A DNA stretch of 64,000 bases from Paractinoplanes durhamensis (GTDB lineage Bacteria > Actinomycetota > Actinomycetes > Mycobacteriales > Micromonosporaceae): assembly GCF_016862175.1 (NCBI RefSeq), contig NZ_BOML01000006.1:248001-312000 (forward strand), in the 5' to 3' direction. Below the pieces are notes generated by a model that saw only the letters and a program-made list of their open reading frames with translations, did no database searches and was not told the origin of the DNA. Positions 35,260 through 45,356 of this stretch are shown here, one piece after another. Numbering within the stretch: position 1 is the stretch's first letter; each line of letters begins with the position of its first letter. Position numbers and translations under genes: made by a program.

Positions 35260-35949
35260 GTGCGGGCTATCGTCTTCGACTTCTTCGGCACGTTGACCGA
35301 CCCGGCCGCCGAGGCCGGCCGCCGCGATTCCGTCACCGCCACCGCGGCCGCCCTGGGCGTCCCCGCCGACCGCTTCTGGCACGCGATGGGCGCCAGCTTC
35401 CCGGAGCGGATCGTGGGCGGCTACGGCGACGCCCGGCAGACGCTGCGCCGGGTGGCCCGGGACTGCGGCGCCGACCCGGCCGAGTCCGAGCTGGACGCGG
35501 CCGTGGCCGCCCAGCTGGCCGGCTCGGTCCACGTCCGGCCGCCCCGGCCGGGCGTGCTCGACCTACTGGATCGGCTGCGCGCCGACGGCTACCGGCTGGG
35601 TCTGATCAGCGACTGTTCGAGCGAGCTCTACGAGTCCTGGCCGGAAACGCCCTACGCGCCCAGGATCGACGCAGCGGTCTTCTCCTGGCACGAGGGGTAC
35701 CGCAAGCCCGACCAACGCCTCTACGAGGCCGTCAGCGCCCGTCTCGGGGTAAACCCGGCCGACTGCTGGTATGTCGGGGACGGCGGCAGCCGCGAGCACG
35801 CCGGCGCCCACCGGGCGGGGATGCGCCCGATCCTGGTGACCAACACGGCCTACCCGGACGCGGCCGCCCTGCGCAGCGATCCCGACCCCTACACGCCCGC
35901 GCTGGCGATCCCCGACCTCGACGCCCTGCCGACGCTGATCGACTCTTGA
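35260..35949 (+). CDS. HAD superfamily hydrolase
   Basis: 229 residues. Motif I is VFDFFGTLTD (the second Asp is replaced by Phe), motif II is LISDCSSE, motif III includes the lysine in GYRKPDQRLYEA, and motif IV is YVGDGGSREHAGA. A typical phosphatase or dehalogenase-like HAD of the Gph type. The DxD first aspartate is present (VFDFF), so nucleophile function is kept, but the usual general acid position is Phe; dehalogenase-like chemistry is possible. Confidence 0.85.
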   Translation: MRAIVFDFFGTLTDPAAEAGRRDSVTATAAALGVPADRFWHAMGASFPERIVGGYGDARQTLRRVARDCGADPAESELDAAVAAQLAGSVHVRPPRPGVLDLLDRLRADGYRLGLISDCSSELYESWPETPYAPRIDAAVFSWHEGYRKPDQRLYEAVSARLGVNPADCWYVGDGGSREHAGAHRAGMRPILVTNTAYPDAAALRSDPDPYTPALAIPDLDALPTLIDS

Positions 35950-35956
35950 GCATGCA

Positions 35957-35989
35957 GAAGCCCCGCTCCGACTATCGGAGCGGGGCTTC
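35957..35989. terminator. 14-bp hairpin terminator
   Basis: Arms gaagccccgctccg (35957-35970) and cggagcggggcttc (35976-35989) with loop actat, between the convergent HAD and cvnD genes. Confidence 0.8.
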
Positions 35990-35998
35990 CACCAAGCG

Positions 35999-36610
35999 CT
36001 ACGCCGGCGCTACGGCCCGCGTGCGACGCATCGTCAACACATACTCGACGAGCGAGATGAGGACGTTCTTCGTCGACTCGCGGTTGCGGGCGTCGCAGCT
36101 CACCACGGGCACGTCGCTCGAGATCGCGAGCGCGTCCCGAACGTCCTGCGCGTTGTGGTACTGCATCCCGTCGAAGCAGTTGATCGCCACCAGGTACGGG
36201 AGGCGACGGTGCTCGAAGAAGTCGATGGCGGCGAAGCAGTCGGCCAGCCGGCGCGTATCGACCATGACCACGGCACCGATCGCGCCCCGGACCAGTTCGT
36301 CCCACATGAACCAGAAACGGGTCTGGCCCGGGGTACCGAACAGGTACAGGATCAGGTCACGATCGATACTGATGCGGCCGAAGTCCATGGCGACGGTGGT
36401 CGTCATCTTCCCGGGCACCTGCCGGTTGTCGTCGACACCCACACCAGCCGAGGTCATGATCGCCTCAGTGGTCAGTGGGGTGATCTCCGAGACCGACCCG
36501 ACCAGCGTCGTTTTGCCGACGCCGAACCCACCGGCGATGACAATCTTCGCCGATGTAACGCGTCCCCCCGCAGCGGGACGGTGCGACATGTCAGAGCCTG
36601 CGAAGTCCAC
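35999..36610 (-). CDS. cvnD: Conservon G-protein CvnD (ATP/GTP-binding protein)
   Basis: 203 residues. The P-loop is GGFGVGKTTLVG; switch regions with LYLFGTPGQTRFWFMWDEL and the base-binding region CFDGMQ are typical of the MglA-like small GTPases found in conservons. Start: GTG 36610 has GGAAAGGG 7 bases upstream; an ATG at 36589 is 1 base past the cvnC stop. It is the last gene of cvnABCD. In streptomycetes these complexes couple a membrane kinase to a GTPase. Confidence 0.92.
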   Translation of the reverse strand: MDFAGSDMSHRPAAGGRVTSAKIVIAGGFGVGKTTLVGSVSEITPLTTEAIMTSAGVGVDDNRQVPGKMTTTVAMDFGRISIDRDLILYLFGTPGQTRFWFMWDELVRGAIGAVVMVDTRRLADCFAAIDFFEHRRLPYLVAINCFDGMQYHNAQDVRDALAISSDVPVVSCDARNRESTKNVLISLVEYVLTMRRTRAVAPA

Positions 36611-36977
36611 TCAGCACCCTTTCCAGCAGTTCCGTGCCTACCGCGTCGGTCTCGTCGTCCAGCGAGGTGGGCTCGTACACCGCGACCAGGCCATCAGTGG
36701 CCATGTCCGCGACGATCACTCGAGCCACACCGAGCGGCAGTTGCATGCGTGCGGCGATTTCAGCGAGCGACTGCACACGGCCGCCGTCGCACATGGCCGC
36801 GATGTACTGATGCTCGCTTCCACCCTGCCCGCCGCGGATCATTCCTGATCGCCCGCGCACGGTTGTCTCGACCAGCGCTTCCAGCGCTATCTCAAGCTTC
36901 GGCCGGGTCCGACCGCGGGTCACGGCGTACGGCCTGACCAGCGCGCCTGTCGGCTCATCGCGTTCGGGCATCGTCAC
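36591..36977 (-). CDS. cvnC: Conservon protein CvnC (DUF742)
   Basis: 128 residues. LVRPYAVTRGRTRPKLEIALEALV and PLGVARVIVADMATDGLV are the DUF742 hallmarks; the C-terminal part is a winged-helix-like fold. It ends within cvnD (overlap of 20 bases). An 85-base gap to cvnB contains TTGACA on the minus strand without a convincing -10, so an internal promoter is unproven. Confidence 0.9.
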   Translation of the reverse strand: MTMPERDEPTGALVRPYAVTRGRTRPKLEIALEALVETTVRGRSGMIRGGQGGSEHQYIAAMCDGGRVQSLAEIAARMQLPLGVARVIVADMATDGLVAVYEPTSLDDETDAVGTELLERVLSGLRRL

Positions 36978-37062
36978 CGCTCACCCCTTCCTCGAACCCC
37001 TAGAAGTGTCTCTTGTTGTCAATGATTTGGACAGCGGCCGGATGAACCGGCTACCTGCCCGT

Positions 37063-37467
37063 TCAGCCCAGCACGCCGGCCGCGGAACGCGGAGCCGGAG
37101 TGAGGGCCTCGCCGACGCGGTCGACAAGGAGGGCCATCTCGTAGCCGACCTGACCGACGTCGCAGCTGCGCGCTGCGAGCACCGCGAACGACGAGCCATC
37201 GGAGATCGACATCAGGAAAAGGAACCCGTTGTCCATCTCGACGACCGTCTGCAGCACCGCGCCACCCTCGAAGCACCGAGCGGCGCCCTGGGTGAGGCTG
37301 ACCAGGCCGGAGGCGATTGCCGCCAGCTGGTCGGCACGGTCACGCGGAAGGTCCCGCGATGCTGCGAGGAGCAGACCGTCGGCGGAGACCGCGATCGCAT
37401 GCGCGACTCCGGGAACGCGGTCGGCGAAGTTGGCCAGAAGCCAACCGAGATCCTGCGTAGATGTCAT
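37063..37467 (-). CDS. cvnB: Conservon protein CvnB (Roadblock/LC7 domain)
   Basis: 134 residues. [34 protein letters not shown] is the signature start of actinobacterial Roadblock/LC7 proteins, which act as GTPase-activating or scaffold partners of the small G-protein. The ATG overlaps the cvnA stop (ATGA), so the two are translationally coupled. Confidence 0.92.
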   Translation of the reverse strand: MTSTQDLGWLLANFADRVPGVAHAIAVSADGLLLAASRDLPRDRADQLAAIASGLVSLTQGAARCFEGGAVLQTVVEMDNGFLFLMSISDGSSFAVLAARSCDVGQVGYEMALLVDRVGEALTPAPRSAAGVLG

Positions 37468-40400
37468 GCCTCATGCTCCTTGCCAGCCTGCGAGGACTGC
37501 TGCCCTCCCGGAGTTCCCTCCGGGTTGGTCGATTGTTCCTTGGTGCGACCGCGCTGCACACCCCGGTGGTACGCGGACAGCAGACCGCGAACTCCCTCGG
37601 GCGTGCGCTTCTGGGCGGGGTCTCCGCCACGGTCGACACCGCCGGGGACGAGCTGCGCCATCGGTGTGCGCTTGGGCAGCCCGGCCGTGGTAGTGGTGTC
37701 GATCGAGTGCTCGGCGGCCGCGCGAGCGGCCTGCCAGCCTTCGTCGGCAGCGGTTTGCCATGGATTACTCGCCACGCTGCCGTTGGCCCCGTTGCCGTTG
37801 GAGCCATTGCCGTTCGAACCGTAGCCGTTCGTGGCGCCAACGCCCACTGTTGCCGGGTCGAGCTCCCGCGATTCGGGCGAACCGGCCTGCTGCGGCACCG
37901 AACGGGTGGGTTCCCCGGTCGGGATCCGCTGCGAGGTGACCGCTTCGTCGGAGCCGTTGGGCTTGCCGTCCGGCCGGGACGGTGTGGTAGTGGTGAACCA
38001 CGCCGACTCGAGCTCGCGGAAGATCGGTAGCTCCATCGTCTCGTCGGCGAACTGGCCCTGGTTGCTGTCCCGCTGACGGGCTGCCGCCTGGGCCGCGGCG
38101 ATCTGCTGAGCCGCGGTGGCCTGAGCCTCGGCGGCCTGGGCCGCCGCGATCTCGTGGGCCGCCCGGGCCGCAGCCGCCGCCCGCTGCTGGGCTTCCGGGC
38201 CACCCGAGGTCGGCATCGCGGAGACCGGGGTCGCCGACACCGGACGGGCCGGCGGGGCGGACGACGGGATCGGCGCGGTCTGCGGGTTGCTCGGGCGCTC
38301 GACCTGGGGGTCGGACCGCTCGGGCCGGTAGCGCGGGATCTCGGCGGTCATGTCGAGCGCCGCGGCGAGGTTCTCCGGCACGTGCGGAGTGGCGTTCGGG
38401 TCGCGCTCGGGGGCGACCGGCGGCCAGACCGGTGGGTTCGCGGCCGCACCGGACACCGGCGACCCGTTGGCCGGCGGTGCCGAGTTCGGCCGGCCGTACG
38501 GCACCGGGGGTGCCGAGACCGGCGGCATCGGCGGGGCCGACACCGGCGGAACGTAACCGCCGCGACCCTGACTCTCCGGGTTGGACGGCAGCTGCCGCGG
38601 GATCGACGGACCACCGTAGGTGTCGTTGCCCGTCTGGAACTGGTCGCCGTTGCGGCGCTGCGGCAGGCCGTCGGGGCCGGTGAAGCCCTGCGGGCCACCG
38701 CCCGGGCCCATCGGGCCGGTCGGCAGCGGCGGGATCATCTCGTTGCTGCGCGGGCCGTAGAAGCCGTTCTGGCCGCCACCGCCGCCGCCGTTCGACGAGC
38801 CGTTGGTGCCGAAGCCGTTGGAACCGTTGGAACCACCCGACGCGCCGGTCAGATCGGACCAGGCCGGAACGCCGCGGCTGCCGTTGGTGCCGAGCATGCC
38901 GCCGTTGGGCATCGGCGGGTTCGGGTCGAAGGGACGGCCACCGGGGTAACCGCCACGACCGCTCTCCAGGGCCAGCGGCTCGGGCATGCCCGAACGACCG
39001 GGACCCTGCTGCAGGCTCTCGTAGCCGTTGGCCGGCAGCGGACGACCGGCGCTGTTACCGCCGGAGAGCACCGGCAGCGGCAGGCCGACCTCGGCCACCG
39101 TGCCGCGCTCGCTGTCGGCCGGGCGCAGCTCGACCTTGACGCCGTGCCGGTTCGCCAGCCGGGCGACCACGACCAGGCCCATCATGCGGGAGACGGCCAC
39201 GTCCACCATGGGCGGGTTGGCGAGCCGCTCGTTGAGGTCGCGCAGCTGTTCCCGGCTGATGCCGATGCCGCGGTCCTCCACCGAGAGCAGCGCGCTGTCG
39301 CCCAGCCGCCGGGCCTCGACGGTGACCGTCGAGTTGGGCGGCGAGAACGCGGTCGCGTTGTCGAAGAGCTCGGCGACCAGGTGGACCATGTCGTTGACGG
39401 CGTGCGCCGCCACCTCGATGTCTCGGTCGATCATGCCGAACTCGATGCGGGTGTAGTGCTCGACCTCGGACTGGGCGGCCCGGAGCACGTCGATCAGGGC
39501 GGCCGGCTCGCGCTGCACGCGGGTCGAGTCGGCGCCGGCGAGAACCAGGAGGTTTTCGTCGTTACGCCGCATTCGAGTGGCCAGGTGGTCGAGCTGGAAG
39601 AGCTCGGCCAGACGGTCCGGGTCTTCCTCGCCGCGCTCCAGCCGGTCGAGGTGACCGATGAGCCGGTCGACCAGGATCTGCGAACGGCGGGCGAGGTTGA
39701 CGAACATCGTCGCGACGGAGGCCCGCAGGGCGGCCTGCTCGGCCGCGGTGCGCACCGCCTCGAGGTGAACCGCGTTGAACGCCTCGGTCACCTGACCGAA
39801 CTCGTCCCGGCTGCGCACCGGCAGCGGCTCGGCGATCTGGTCGGCGACCTGGGCCGGGGTCAGTGAGGTGGCGAGTGCCGGATCTCGCAGTCGGGAAACC
39901 GCGTGCGGCAACCCGAACTGGGCGACCGACAGGGCACCCTGGCGCAGCTCACGCAGCGAGCGGGCCATCGACCGGGCGACGAGCCAGGCGAACAGGATGG
40001 CCAGCAGCAGCATCGCGAGCAGAACGCTGGTCTCGATGAAGACCTTGCGGTTCACCGCGTTACGCAGATCGGTGGCCTCGACCACGATGTCGGCGTCGAA
40101 CTTCTTCTCCACCTCGCGGAAGAGATTGTTGTAGCCGATCATCGCCGTCTCCCACTGCTGGGAGTCGAACGGGATGTTCTTGGTGTTCGCACCCTGCAGC
40201 GCGCGGAGCTGGATGGTCAGGTTGGTGGCGGCGCGGCCGTCGGTCACGTTCGCCGTGCGCTCGAAGAGCTGCTGCTCCTCGTCGCTGCCGACCGACTTGA
40301 CGCTCGACTGCGCGAGCTTGAAGCCGGCGTCGGTGAGCAGGAAGTCCTGGCGCAGCGTGGCGTTGAAGTCGCCGGCGCCGAGCACCTCGTGACCGACGTC

Positions 40401-41042
40401 GCGCTGCTGGGAGATGAAGTCCTTGGCCCGGGCGACGGCGGCCACCGTACGCAGGTGGTCGCTCAGCTCGGTGTCGCTGGCCAGCTGGGCGGAGACGTCG
40501 CGGACCGAGAGCAGGTCGTCGATCAGCTTGCCGTAGGTGTCCTTGACGTCATCGGCGTTGAGCTTGCCGTTGGCGATCTGGCTCCGCTTGGCGGGCAGGT
40601 CCTCGAGGTTACGGTCCAGCCGCAGCAGGAGGGTGCTCACCTTGGGCGGCACGTCATCCAGCGCGGCCTTCTGCTGCGAATACGGAACCTTGGCCTGGTC
40701 GACCTGAGCGTGCTCGCCGTTGTAGGCCTTCATCGCCACGTCGCGGACAGTGCTCTGCCGCGGGCTCGTGGTGATGATGACGCCGTAGGCACGTTCGTTC
40801 TGCAGGCGGTCGACGAGACCACCGGCGGCCTCCGACAGAACCGAAAGGTTCCGAGCGCGCTCCGCGTTGCTCGCCTCGTCGATGTGGTCCACCAGACCGC
40901 TGACGCCGACGATGATCGTCGCCAGGGTAGGCACCAGCATGATGAGACCGAGCTTCGACCAGATCGGCAGATCTCGCAGCCGATCGGCCGGCCGACGGAG
41001 ACGCGACATGACGCCGGTCGCCGTCTTGGGGCGCTTGCTCAC
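37464..41042 (-). CDS. cvnA: Conservon sensor kinase CvnA (NIT-domain histidine-kinase-like)
   Basis: 1192 residues from the GTG at 41042, chosen for AGGAGG 8 bases upstream. Layout: first membrane span (about 28-50), a nitrate/nitrite-sensing (NIT)-type external domain, second span ([17 protein letters not shown]), HAMP, the helical H-box region ([20 protein letters not shown]) and the ATPase core ([22 protein letters not shown]). The last 500 residues are Gly/Asn/Pro-rich and disordered, ending in a conserved tail ([35 protein letters not shown]). The canonical phospho-His is absent, as in many CvnA kinases. No response regulator is encoded here. Confidence 0.9.
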   Translation of the reverse strand: MSKRPKTATGVMSRLRRPADRLRDLPIWSKLGLIMLVPTLATIIVGVSGLVDHIDEASNAERARNLSVLSEAAGGLVDRLQNERAYGVIITTSPRQSTVRDVAMKAYNGEHAQVDQAKVPYSQQKAALDDVPPKVSTLLLRLDRNLEDLPAKRSQIANGKLNADDVKDTYGKLIDDLLSVRDVSAQLASDTELSDHLRTVAAVARAKDFISQQRDVGHEVLGAGDFNATLRQDFLLTDAGFKLAQSSVKSVGSDEEQQLFERTANVTDGRAATNLTIQLRALQGANTKNIPFDSQQWETAMIGYNNLFREVEKKFDADIVVEATDLRNAVNRKVFIETSVLLAMLLLAILFAWLVARSMARSLRELRQGALSVAQFGLPHAVSRLRDPALATSLTPAQVADQIAEPLPVRSRDEFGQVTEAFNAVHLEAVRTAAEQAALRASVATMFVNLARRSQILVDRLIGHLDRLERGEEDPDRLAELFQLDHLATRMRRNDENLLVLAGADSTRVQREPAALIDVLRAAQSEVEHYTRIEFGMIDRDIEVAAHAVNDMVHLVAELFDNATAFSPPNSTVTVEARRLGDSALLSVEDRGIGISREQLRDLNERLANPPMVDVAVSRMMGLVVVARLANRHGVKVELRPADSERGTVAEVGLPLPVLSGGNSAGRPLPANGYESLQQGPGRSGMPEPLALESGRGGYPGGRPFDPNPPMPNGGMLGTNGSRGVPAWSDLTGASGGSNGSNGFGTNGSSNGGGGGGQNGFYGPRSNEMIPPLPTGPMGPGGGPQGFTGPDGLPQRRNGDQFQTGNDTYGGPSIPRQLPSNPESQGRGGYVPPVSAPPMPPVSAPPVPYGRPNSAPPANGSPVSGAAANPPVWPPVAPERDPNATPHVPENLAAALDMTAEIPRYRPERSDPQVERPSNPQTAPIPSSAPPARPVSATPVSAMPTSGGPEAQQRAAAAARAAHEIAAAQAAEAQATAAQQIAAAQAAARQRDSNQGQFADETMELPIFRELESAWFTTTTPSRPDGKPNGSDEAVTSQRIPTGEPTRSVPQQAGSPESRELDPATVGVGATNGYGSNGNGSNGNGANGSVASNPWQTAADEGWQAARAAAEHSIDTTTTAGLPKRTPMAQLVPGGVDRGGDPAQKRTPEGVRGLLSAYHRGVQRGRTKEQSTNPEGTPGGQQSSQAGKEHEA

Positions 41043-41478
41043 GTCACCGTCCTCCTGATTCGGGCCCGGCTTTCGGGTCGCCGGAACACCGCACACGGCC
41101 GACTACCGCGTCGGGCCCCCGAGATTCCATCACGACGAGTGTCAAAGAGAAAGAGCAGGCGGACACGGACCGCTTGTGTGACGCGATGTTGCTCCGTCGG
41201 AGTTGGACATCGCCGGTTCGTTATGACTGCCTGTATCGCTTCGCATCTCTCAGAGTCACTCATGCCGATCGACTCGACGCGGGGGTGTCGTCGTTCGATC
41301 GGGCCCGATCGTAGTGGATCGCGGCAGGACAGACGATGTCGCGGTCGGGCCCGCAGAGCAAGGTGAGATGCCCGATTTTGAAGTATTTGTAGGGACCATT
41401 CTGACCGAACGGATGAGACGTCTCACCGAACCGGCAAAGCCGCAAACCTTAGGTCGGGTGGCGCTTGCCGGGAAGCAC
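41043..41478. other. Control region between cvnA and add
   Basis: 436 bases without a gene. A minus-strand TTGACA (41145-41140) has no good -10 at the right distance. Two dyads: an imperfect one with arms gatgt/ctccg and cggag/acatc (41185-41211) and a perfect 12-bp palindrome TGAGACGTCTCA (41414-41425). A 74-codon minus-strand frame (41263-41039) overlaps the cvnA start by GTGA, is arginine-rich and lacks a ribosome site; it was not accepted as a gene. Confidence 0.6.
41414..41425. promoter_or_regulatory. 12-bp perfect palindrome downstream of add, upstream of cvnA
   Basis: TGAGACGTCTCA, flanked by cgg and ccg with one offset base. It lies 55 bases beyond the add stop and 372 bases upstream of cvnA. 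A regulator site is plausible; no cognate regulator is apparent. Confidence 0.35.
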
Positions 41479-42561
41479 TCAACCCAGCAGCTTGGCGTAG
41501 GCCGGCTTGATCACTTCGTTGATGATCTCGAGGCGCTCGTCGTACGGGATGAAGGCCGACTTCATGGCGTTGATGGTGAGCCACTGCAGCTCCGCCCAGC
41601 CCCAGCCGAAAGCCTCGCTGAGCAGGGCCATCTCCCGCGACATCGAGGTGCCGCTCATCAACCGGTTGTCGGTGTTGACGGTGACCCGGAACCGCAGATC
41701 GTGCAGCAGACCGATCGGGTGCTCGGCGATCGAGGCGGCCGCACCGGTCTGCACATTGGACGAAGGGCACAACTCCAGCGGAATCCGCTTGTCGCGAACA
41801 TAGGCCGCGAGGCGTCCGAGAACGGCATCTTCCCCAGGCGTACGCGTGATGTCGTCCACCAGCCGCACCCCGTGCCCGAGCCGGTCGGCGCCGCACCACT
41901 GGATGGCCTGCCAGATCGACGGCAGGCCGAAGGCCTCGCCGGCGTGGATGGTGAAGTGGAAGTTCTCACGCTGGAGGTACTCGAAGGCGTCCAGGTGCCG
42001 GGTGGGCGGGAAACCGGCCTCGGCGCCGGCGATGTCGAAGCCGACCACGCCCGCGTCCCGGTAGCGCACCGACAGCTCGGCGATCTCCTGCGAGCGGGCC
42101 GCGTGCCGCATCGCGGTCAGCAGCACCCCGACCCGGATCGGCCGGCCCAGGGCCGCCGCTTCCGCGGAACCTTCGACAAATCCGGCATTCACCGCGTCGA
42201 CCACGTCGTCCAGCGAAAGACCGCGCTCCAGATGCTGCTCCGGCGCGTAGCGCACCTCGGCGTAGGCCACCCCGTCCGCGGCCAGGTCGAGCGCGCACTC
42301 CTTGGCCACCCGGTGCAGCGACTCGGCGGTCTGCATCACCGCCACCGTGTGCGCGAACGTCTCCAGGTACCGTTCGAGCGAGCCCGAATCGGCCGCCGCG
42401 ACGAACCACTCGCCCAGCGCCGCCGGATCGCCGGCCGGAAGCTCGTGCCCGATTTCCCCGGCGAGCTCGAGGATGGTCTCGGGGCGCAGACCACCGTCGA
42501 GGTGGTCGTGCAACAGCGCTTTCGGTGCCTTGACGATGTCGGAGTGCGTGATGGCGGCCAT
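41479..42561 (-). CDS. add: Adenosine deaminase
   Basis: 360 residues. Zinc and catalytic motifs are complete: [10 protein letters not shown] (N-terminal His-x-His), HAGEAFG with the catalytic glutamate, and [12 protein letters not shown] with the metal-binding Asp. It deaminates (deoxy)adenosine to (deoxy)inosine in purine salvage. A leaderless -10 (TAGGCT) lies 6 bases upstream of the ATG. It is divergent from the RlmA-type gene. Confidence 0.94.
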   Translation of the reverse strand: MAAITHSDIVKAPKALLHDHLDGGLRPETILELAGEIGHELPAGDPAALGEWFVAAADSGSLERYLETFAHTVAVMQTAESLHRVAKECALDLAADGVAYAEVRYAPEQHLERGLSLDDVVDAVNAGFVEGSAEAAALGRPIRVGVLLTAMRHAARSQEIAELSVRYRDAGVVGFDIAGAEAGFPPTRHLDAFEYLQRENFHFTIHAGEAFGLPSIWQAIQWCGADRLGHGVRLVDDITRTPGEDAVLGRLAAYVRDKRIPLELCPSSNVQTGAAASIAEHPIGLLHDLRFRVTVNTDNRLMSGTSMSREMALLSEAFGWGWAELQWLTINAMKSAFIPYDERLEIINEVIKPAYAKLLG

Positions 42562-42567
42562 CCGAGA

Positions 42568-42573
42568 AGCCTA
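42568..42573 (-). promoter_or_regulatory. Leaderless -10 of add
   Basis: TAGGCT on the minus strand, 6 bases before the ATG at 42561; the same hexamer and spacing as at the carboxylase gene (2698-2703). Confidence 0.45.
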
Positions 42574-42587
42574 GAGGGCGGGAACGA

Positions 42588-43388
42588 ATGATCGACGGAG
42601 CATTGCCGTACCTGCGGTGCCCGAGTTGCGAACAGCCGTTGCACCGGGCCGATCGGGCCCTGCGATGCCCCCGCGGGCACAGCTTCGACATGGCCAAACA
42701 GGGATATGCGGACCTGAGCGCGGGCCGGCTGCCGCACTCCGGGGACACCGTGGAGATGGTGGCCGACCGGGCCGGCTTCCTGGCCGCCGGGCACTACGAC
42801 TTCATCGCCGAGGCGCTCACCGCGTACGCCATCCCGGGTCTTGTCGTCGACGCCGGCGTCGGCACCGGCAGTTATCTGGCCCGGGTGCTCGACGCGGCCC
42901 CCGGCGCCACCGGCCTCGGCCTCGACGTGTCCAAGCCGGCCCTGCGCCGCGCCGCCCGGGCCCATCCGCGGGCCGCCGCCGTGCTCGCCGATCTCTGGCG
43001 GCCGCTGCCGATCGCGGACGCGTCGGCCGGCCTGATCATCAACGTGTTCGCGCCGCGCAACGGCGCCGAGTTCCGCCGGGTCCTGCGGCCGGACGGGGTG
43101 CTGGTGGTGGTGACCCCGGCCCCGGAGCACCTGCGGGAGCTGATCGCGGCGCACGGCCTGATCCGGGTCGATCCGGACAAGCAGCAGCGGGTCCGGGAGG
43201 CGCTCGACGAGCACTTCACGGCCGGCGCCGCCAAGTCCTACCAGCGCGAACTGCACCTGACCGCGGCCGAGGTGCGCACCCTGATCGGAATGACCCCGAG
43301 CGCCCACCACGTCCCGGTCGCCGATCTGCCGACCACCGACGTGCCGGTGACCGCGGCGGTGCAGGTGACGGCCTACCACCCCCGGTAG
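42588..43388 (+). CDS. RlmA-type 23S rRNA (guanine-N1) methyltransferase
   Basis: 266 residues. The zinc-binding site Cys11, Cys14, Cys27 and His31 (CPSC ... CPRGHSFD) and the SAM motif VVDAGVGTGSYLARVL mark the RlmA family. GYADLS after the zinc site matches the family's N-terminal pattern. RlmA(II) enzymes such as TlrB give macrolide resistance; RlmA(I) modifies G745. Which one this is cannot be told from sequence alone; no macrolide cluster is present here. Confidence 0.85.
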   Translation: MIDGALPYLRCPSCEQPLHRADRALRCPRGHSFDMAKQGYADLSAGRLPHSGDTVEMVADRAGFLAAGHYDFIAEALTAYAIPGLVVDAGVGTGSYLARVLDAAPGATGLGLDVSKPALRRAARAHPRAAAVLADLWRPLPIADASAGLIINVFAPRNGAEFRRVLRPDGVLVVVTPAPEHLRELIAAHGLIRVDPDKQQRVREALDEHFTAGAAKSYQRELHLTAAEVRTLIGMTPSAHHVPVADLPTTDVPVTAAVQVTAYHPR

Positions 43389-43391
43389 TCC

Positions 43392-44072
43392 TCAGACCGA
43401 GAGGTCGACCTCTTCCCACTCCGGCGGTTTGTCGTGGTAGGGGCCGTGGAAGAGGACCGCCCACTCCAGGGCCCAGCGACGCTGGCCGATCGCGTTGCTG
43501 TCGATCTCGCCGGGCACCGGCCCGCCGAGCCGCTCGGCCTCCTGGAACGCCCAGTCCAGGCAGTAGTAGAGGTCGAGCAGGACGGCCGCCTCGACCGGGT
43601 CGCGGGGCGACATCAGCGACCGCGACCGCCAGCTGCCGAAAGTCTCACCAGACGGGAGATCGGGCATCTGCGACATCATCCGGTCCTCGGGCGGGGCGGT
43701 CGGATCCAGATGCCGGCTCAGCCCCAGTAACCAGGCCAGCGCGAACACCGCGTCATGGTGCAGCACGAACGATCGGTGATCACCCTTGGCGCCGATCACG
43801 AACTGCCACTCCGGCGGCGTCACGAGATCGACCAGGTGCGAGCCGAGCAGCCAGCCCATCGCGATCTCGGTGGGCATCCCGAAGCACCGGGCCACGACCA
43901 CGTGCAGGACCGCGCACCGCGCCTCGATCTCCACGGTCGGGCGCAGGTCGACCGTGTCGCCCGGCTCCCAGATCAGCGGGAAGCCGGGCGGTGGCAGCGG
44001 CAGACCCAGCCGCTCGACCTCGTCGAGGCTGGCGTCGCGGACCGCGCGCGGATCGGGGACGGCCTTCGTCAT
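43392..44072 (-). CDS. DUF4272-like protein
   Basis: 226 residues. The pattern of conserved Arg-Cys near the N-terminal third (EIEARCAVLHVVVA), HHDAVFALAWLLGL and the C-terminal LLDLYYCLDWAFQEAERLGG...QRRWALEWAVLF resembles DUF4272. Soluble helical; function unknown. It is 3 bases from the convergent RlmA gene and 6 bases after deoA, so it probably belongs to the deoA operon. Confidence 0.6.
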   Translation of the reverse strand: MTKAVPDPRAVRDASLDEVERLGLPLPPPGFPLIWEPGDTVDLRPTVEIEARCAVLHVVVARCFGMPTEIAMGWLLGSHLVDLVTPPEWQFVIGAKGDHRSFVLHHDAVFALAWLLGLSRHLDPTAPPEDRMMSQMPDLPSGETFGSWRSRSLMSPRDPVEAAVLLDLYYCLDWAFQEAERLGGPVPGEIDSNAIGQRRWALEWAVLFHGPYHDKPPEWEEVDLSV

Positions 44073-44078
44073 GGTGGG

Positions 44079-45356
44079 TCAGGCTATGCGGTCGAGAACG
44101 AGAGGGGTAAGGGCGGGCGCGGCCTCGCCGACGGTGACGGCCGCTGCCGCGAGGTCACGCGCCGTGTCGATCCGGGCGCTTTCATCCGTACGCAATTCGA
44201 GCAACACGTCCCCGGCCCGCACCCGGTCCCCCGGCTTCACCTTGAGCATCACCCCGGCCCCGAAGCTGACCGGGTCCTCCTTGCGCGCGCGCCCGGCGCC
44301 GAGACGCCAGGCGGCCACCCCGATCCCGTACGCGTCGACGGCCGTCACCACGCCGTCCGCCGAAGCGCGCAGCACCTCGGTCTCCCGGGCCACCGGCAGC
44401 GGGACATCCGGGTCGCCGCCCTGGGCCTGGATCATCCGGCGCCAGCTGTCCATCGCGGCGCCGCTTTCCAGCACCTTCGCCGGGTCGGCGTCGATCCCGG
44501 CCGCGGTCAGCATCTCCCGGGCCAGCGCCAGGGTCAGCTCGACCACGTCGGCCGGACCGCCGCCGGCCAGCACCTCGACCGACTCGGCCACCTCGATCGC
44601 GTTGCCGACGGCCAGGCCGAGCGGGGTGTTCATGTCGGTGAGCAGCGCGATCGTGTTGACCCCGCTGTCCTTGCCGAGCCGCACCATGGTGCTGGCCAGC
44701 TCGCGCGCGGTGGCCAGATCCTTCATGAAGGCACCGGAGCCGACCTTGACGTCGAGCACCAGCGCGCCGGTCCCCTCGGCGATCTTCTTGCTCATGATCG
44801 AGCTGGCGATCAGCGGAATGGCCTCGACCGTGCCGGTGACGTCGCGCAGCGCGTAGAGCTTGCGGTCGGCCGGGGCCAGGCCGTCGCCGGCCGCGCAGAT
44901 CACCGCGCCGACGTCCTGCAGCTGGCGCTTGAACGCGTCGTTGCTGATCGAGGCCTGCCACCCGGCGATCGACTCGAGCTTGTCGAGGGTGCCACCGGTG
45001 TGGCCGAGCCCGCGGCCGGAGAGCTGCGGCACGGCCGCGCCGCAGGCCGCCACGAGCGGGGTCAGCGGCAGCGTGATCTTGTCGCCGACGCCGCCGGTGG
45101 AGTGCTTGTCGGCGGTCGGCCGGGTGACGCTGGAGAGGTCGAGCCGTTCCCCGCTGGCGATCATCGCGGCGGTCCAGCGGGCGATCTCGGCCGGCGTCAT
45201 GCCGCGCAGCAGGATCGCCATGGCGAGCGCCGACATCTGCTCATCGGCGACCACACCCTTGGTGTAGGCGTCGACCACCCAGTCGATCTGTGCGTCGCTG
45301 AGGACGTGACCGTCCCGCTTCGCCCGGATGACGTCAACTGCCGCAAAATCGCTCAT
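44079..45356 (-). CDS. deoA: Thymidine phosphorylase
   Basis: 425 residues. KHSTGGVGDKITLPL and GRGLGHTGGTLDKLES are the phosphate- and pyrimidine-binding motifs. It splits thymidine and deoxyuridine to the base and deoxyribose-1-phosphate, which DeoC can use after mutase action. The ATG has GAGGAG about 5 bases upstream; that site belongs to a repeat-like element. The gene lies downstream of cdd in the operon. Confidence 0.95.
   Translation of the reverse strand: MSDFAAVDVIRAKRDGHVLSDAQIDWVVDAYTKGVVADEQMSALAMAILLRGMTPAEIARWTAAMIASGERLDLSSVTRPTADKHSTGGVGDKITLPLTPLVAACGAAVPQLSGRGLGHTGGTLDKLESIAGWQASISNDAFKRQLQDVGAVICAAGDGLAPADRKLYALRDVTGTVEAIPLIASSIMSKKIAEGTGALVLDVKVGSGAFMKDLATARELASTMVRLGKDSGVNTIALLTDMNTPLGLAVGNAIEVAESVEVLAGGGPADVVELTLALAREMLTAAGIDADPAKVLESGAAMDSWRRMIQAQGGDPDVPLPVARETEVLRASADGVVTAVDAYGIGVAAWRLGAGRARKEDPVSFGAGVMLKVKPGDRVRAGDVLLELRTDESARIDTARDLAAAAVTVGEAAPALTPLVLDRIA

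Noticed and set aside
41039..41263. 74-codon frame overlapping the cvnA start by GTGA
   Set aside because: No ribosome site, arginine-rich, no family resemblance; the overlap may be chance.
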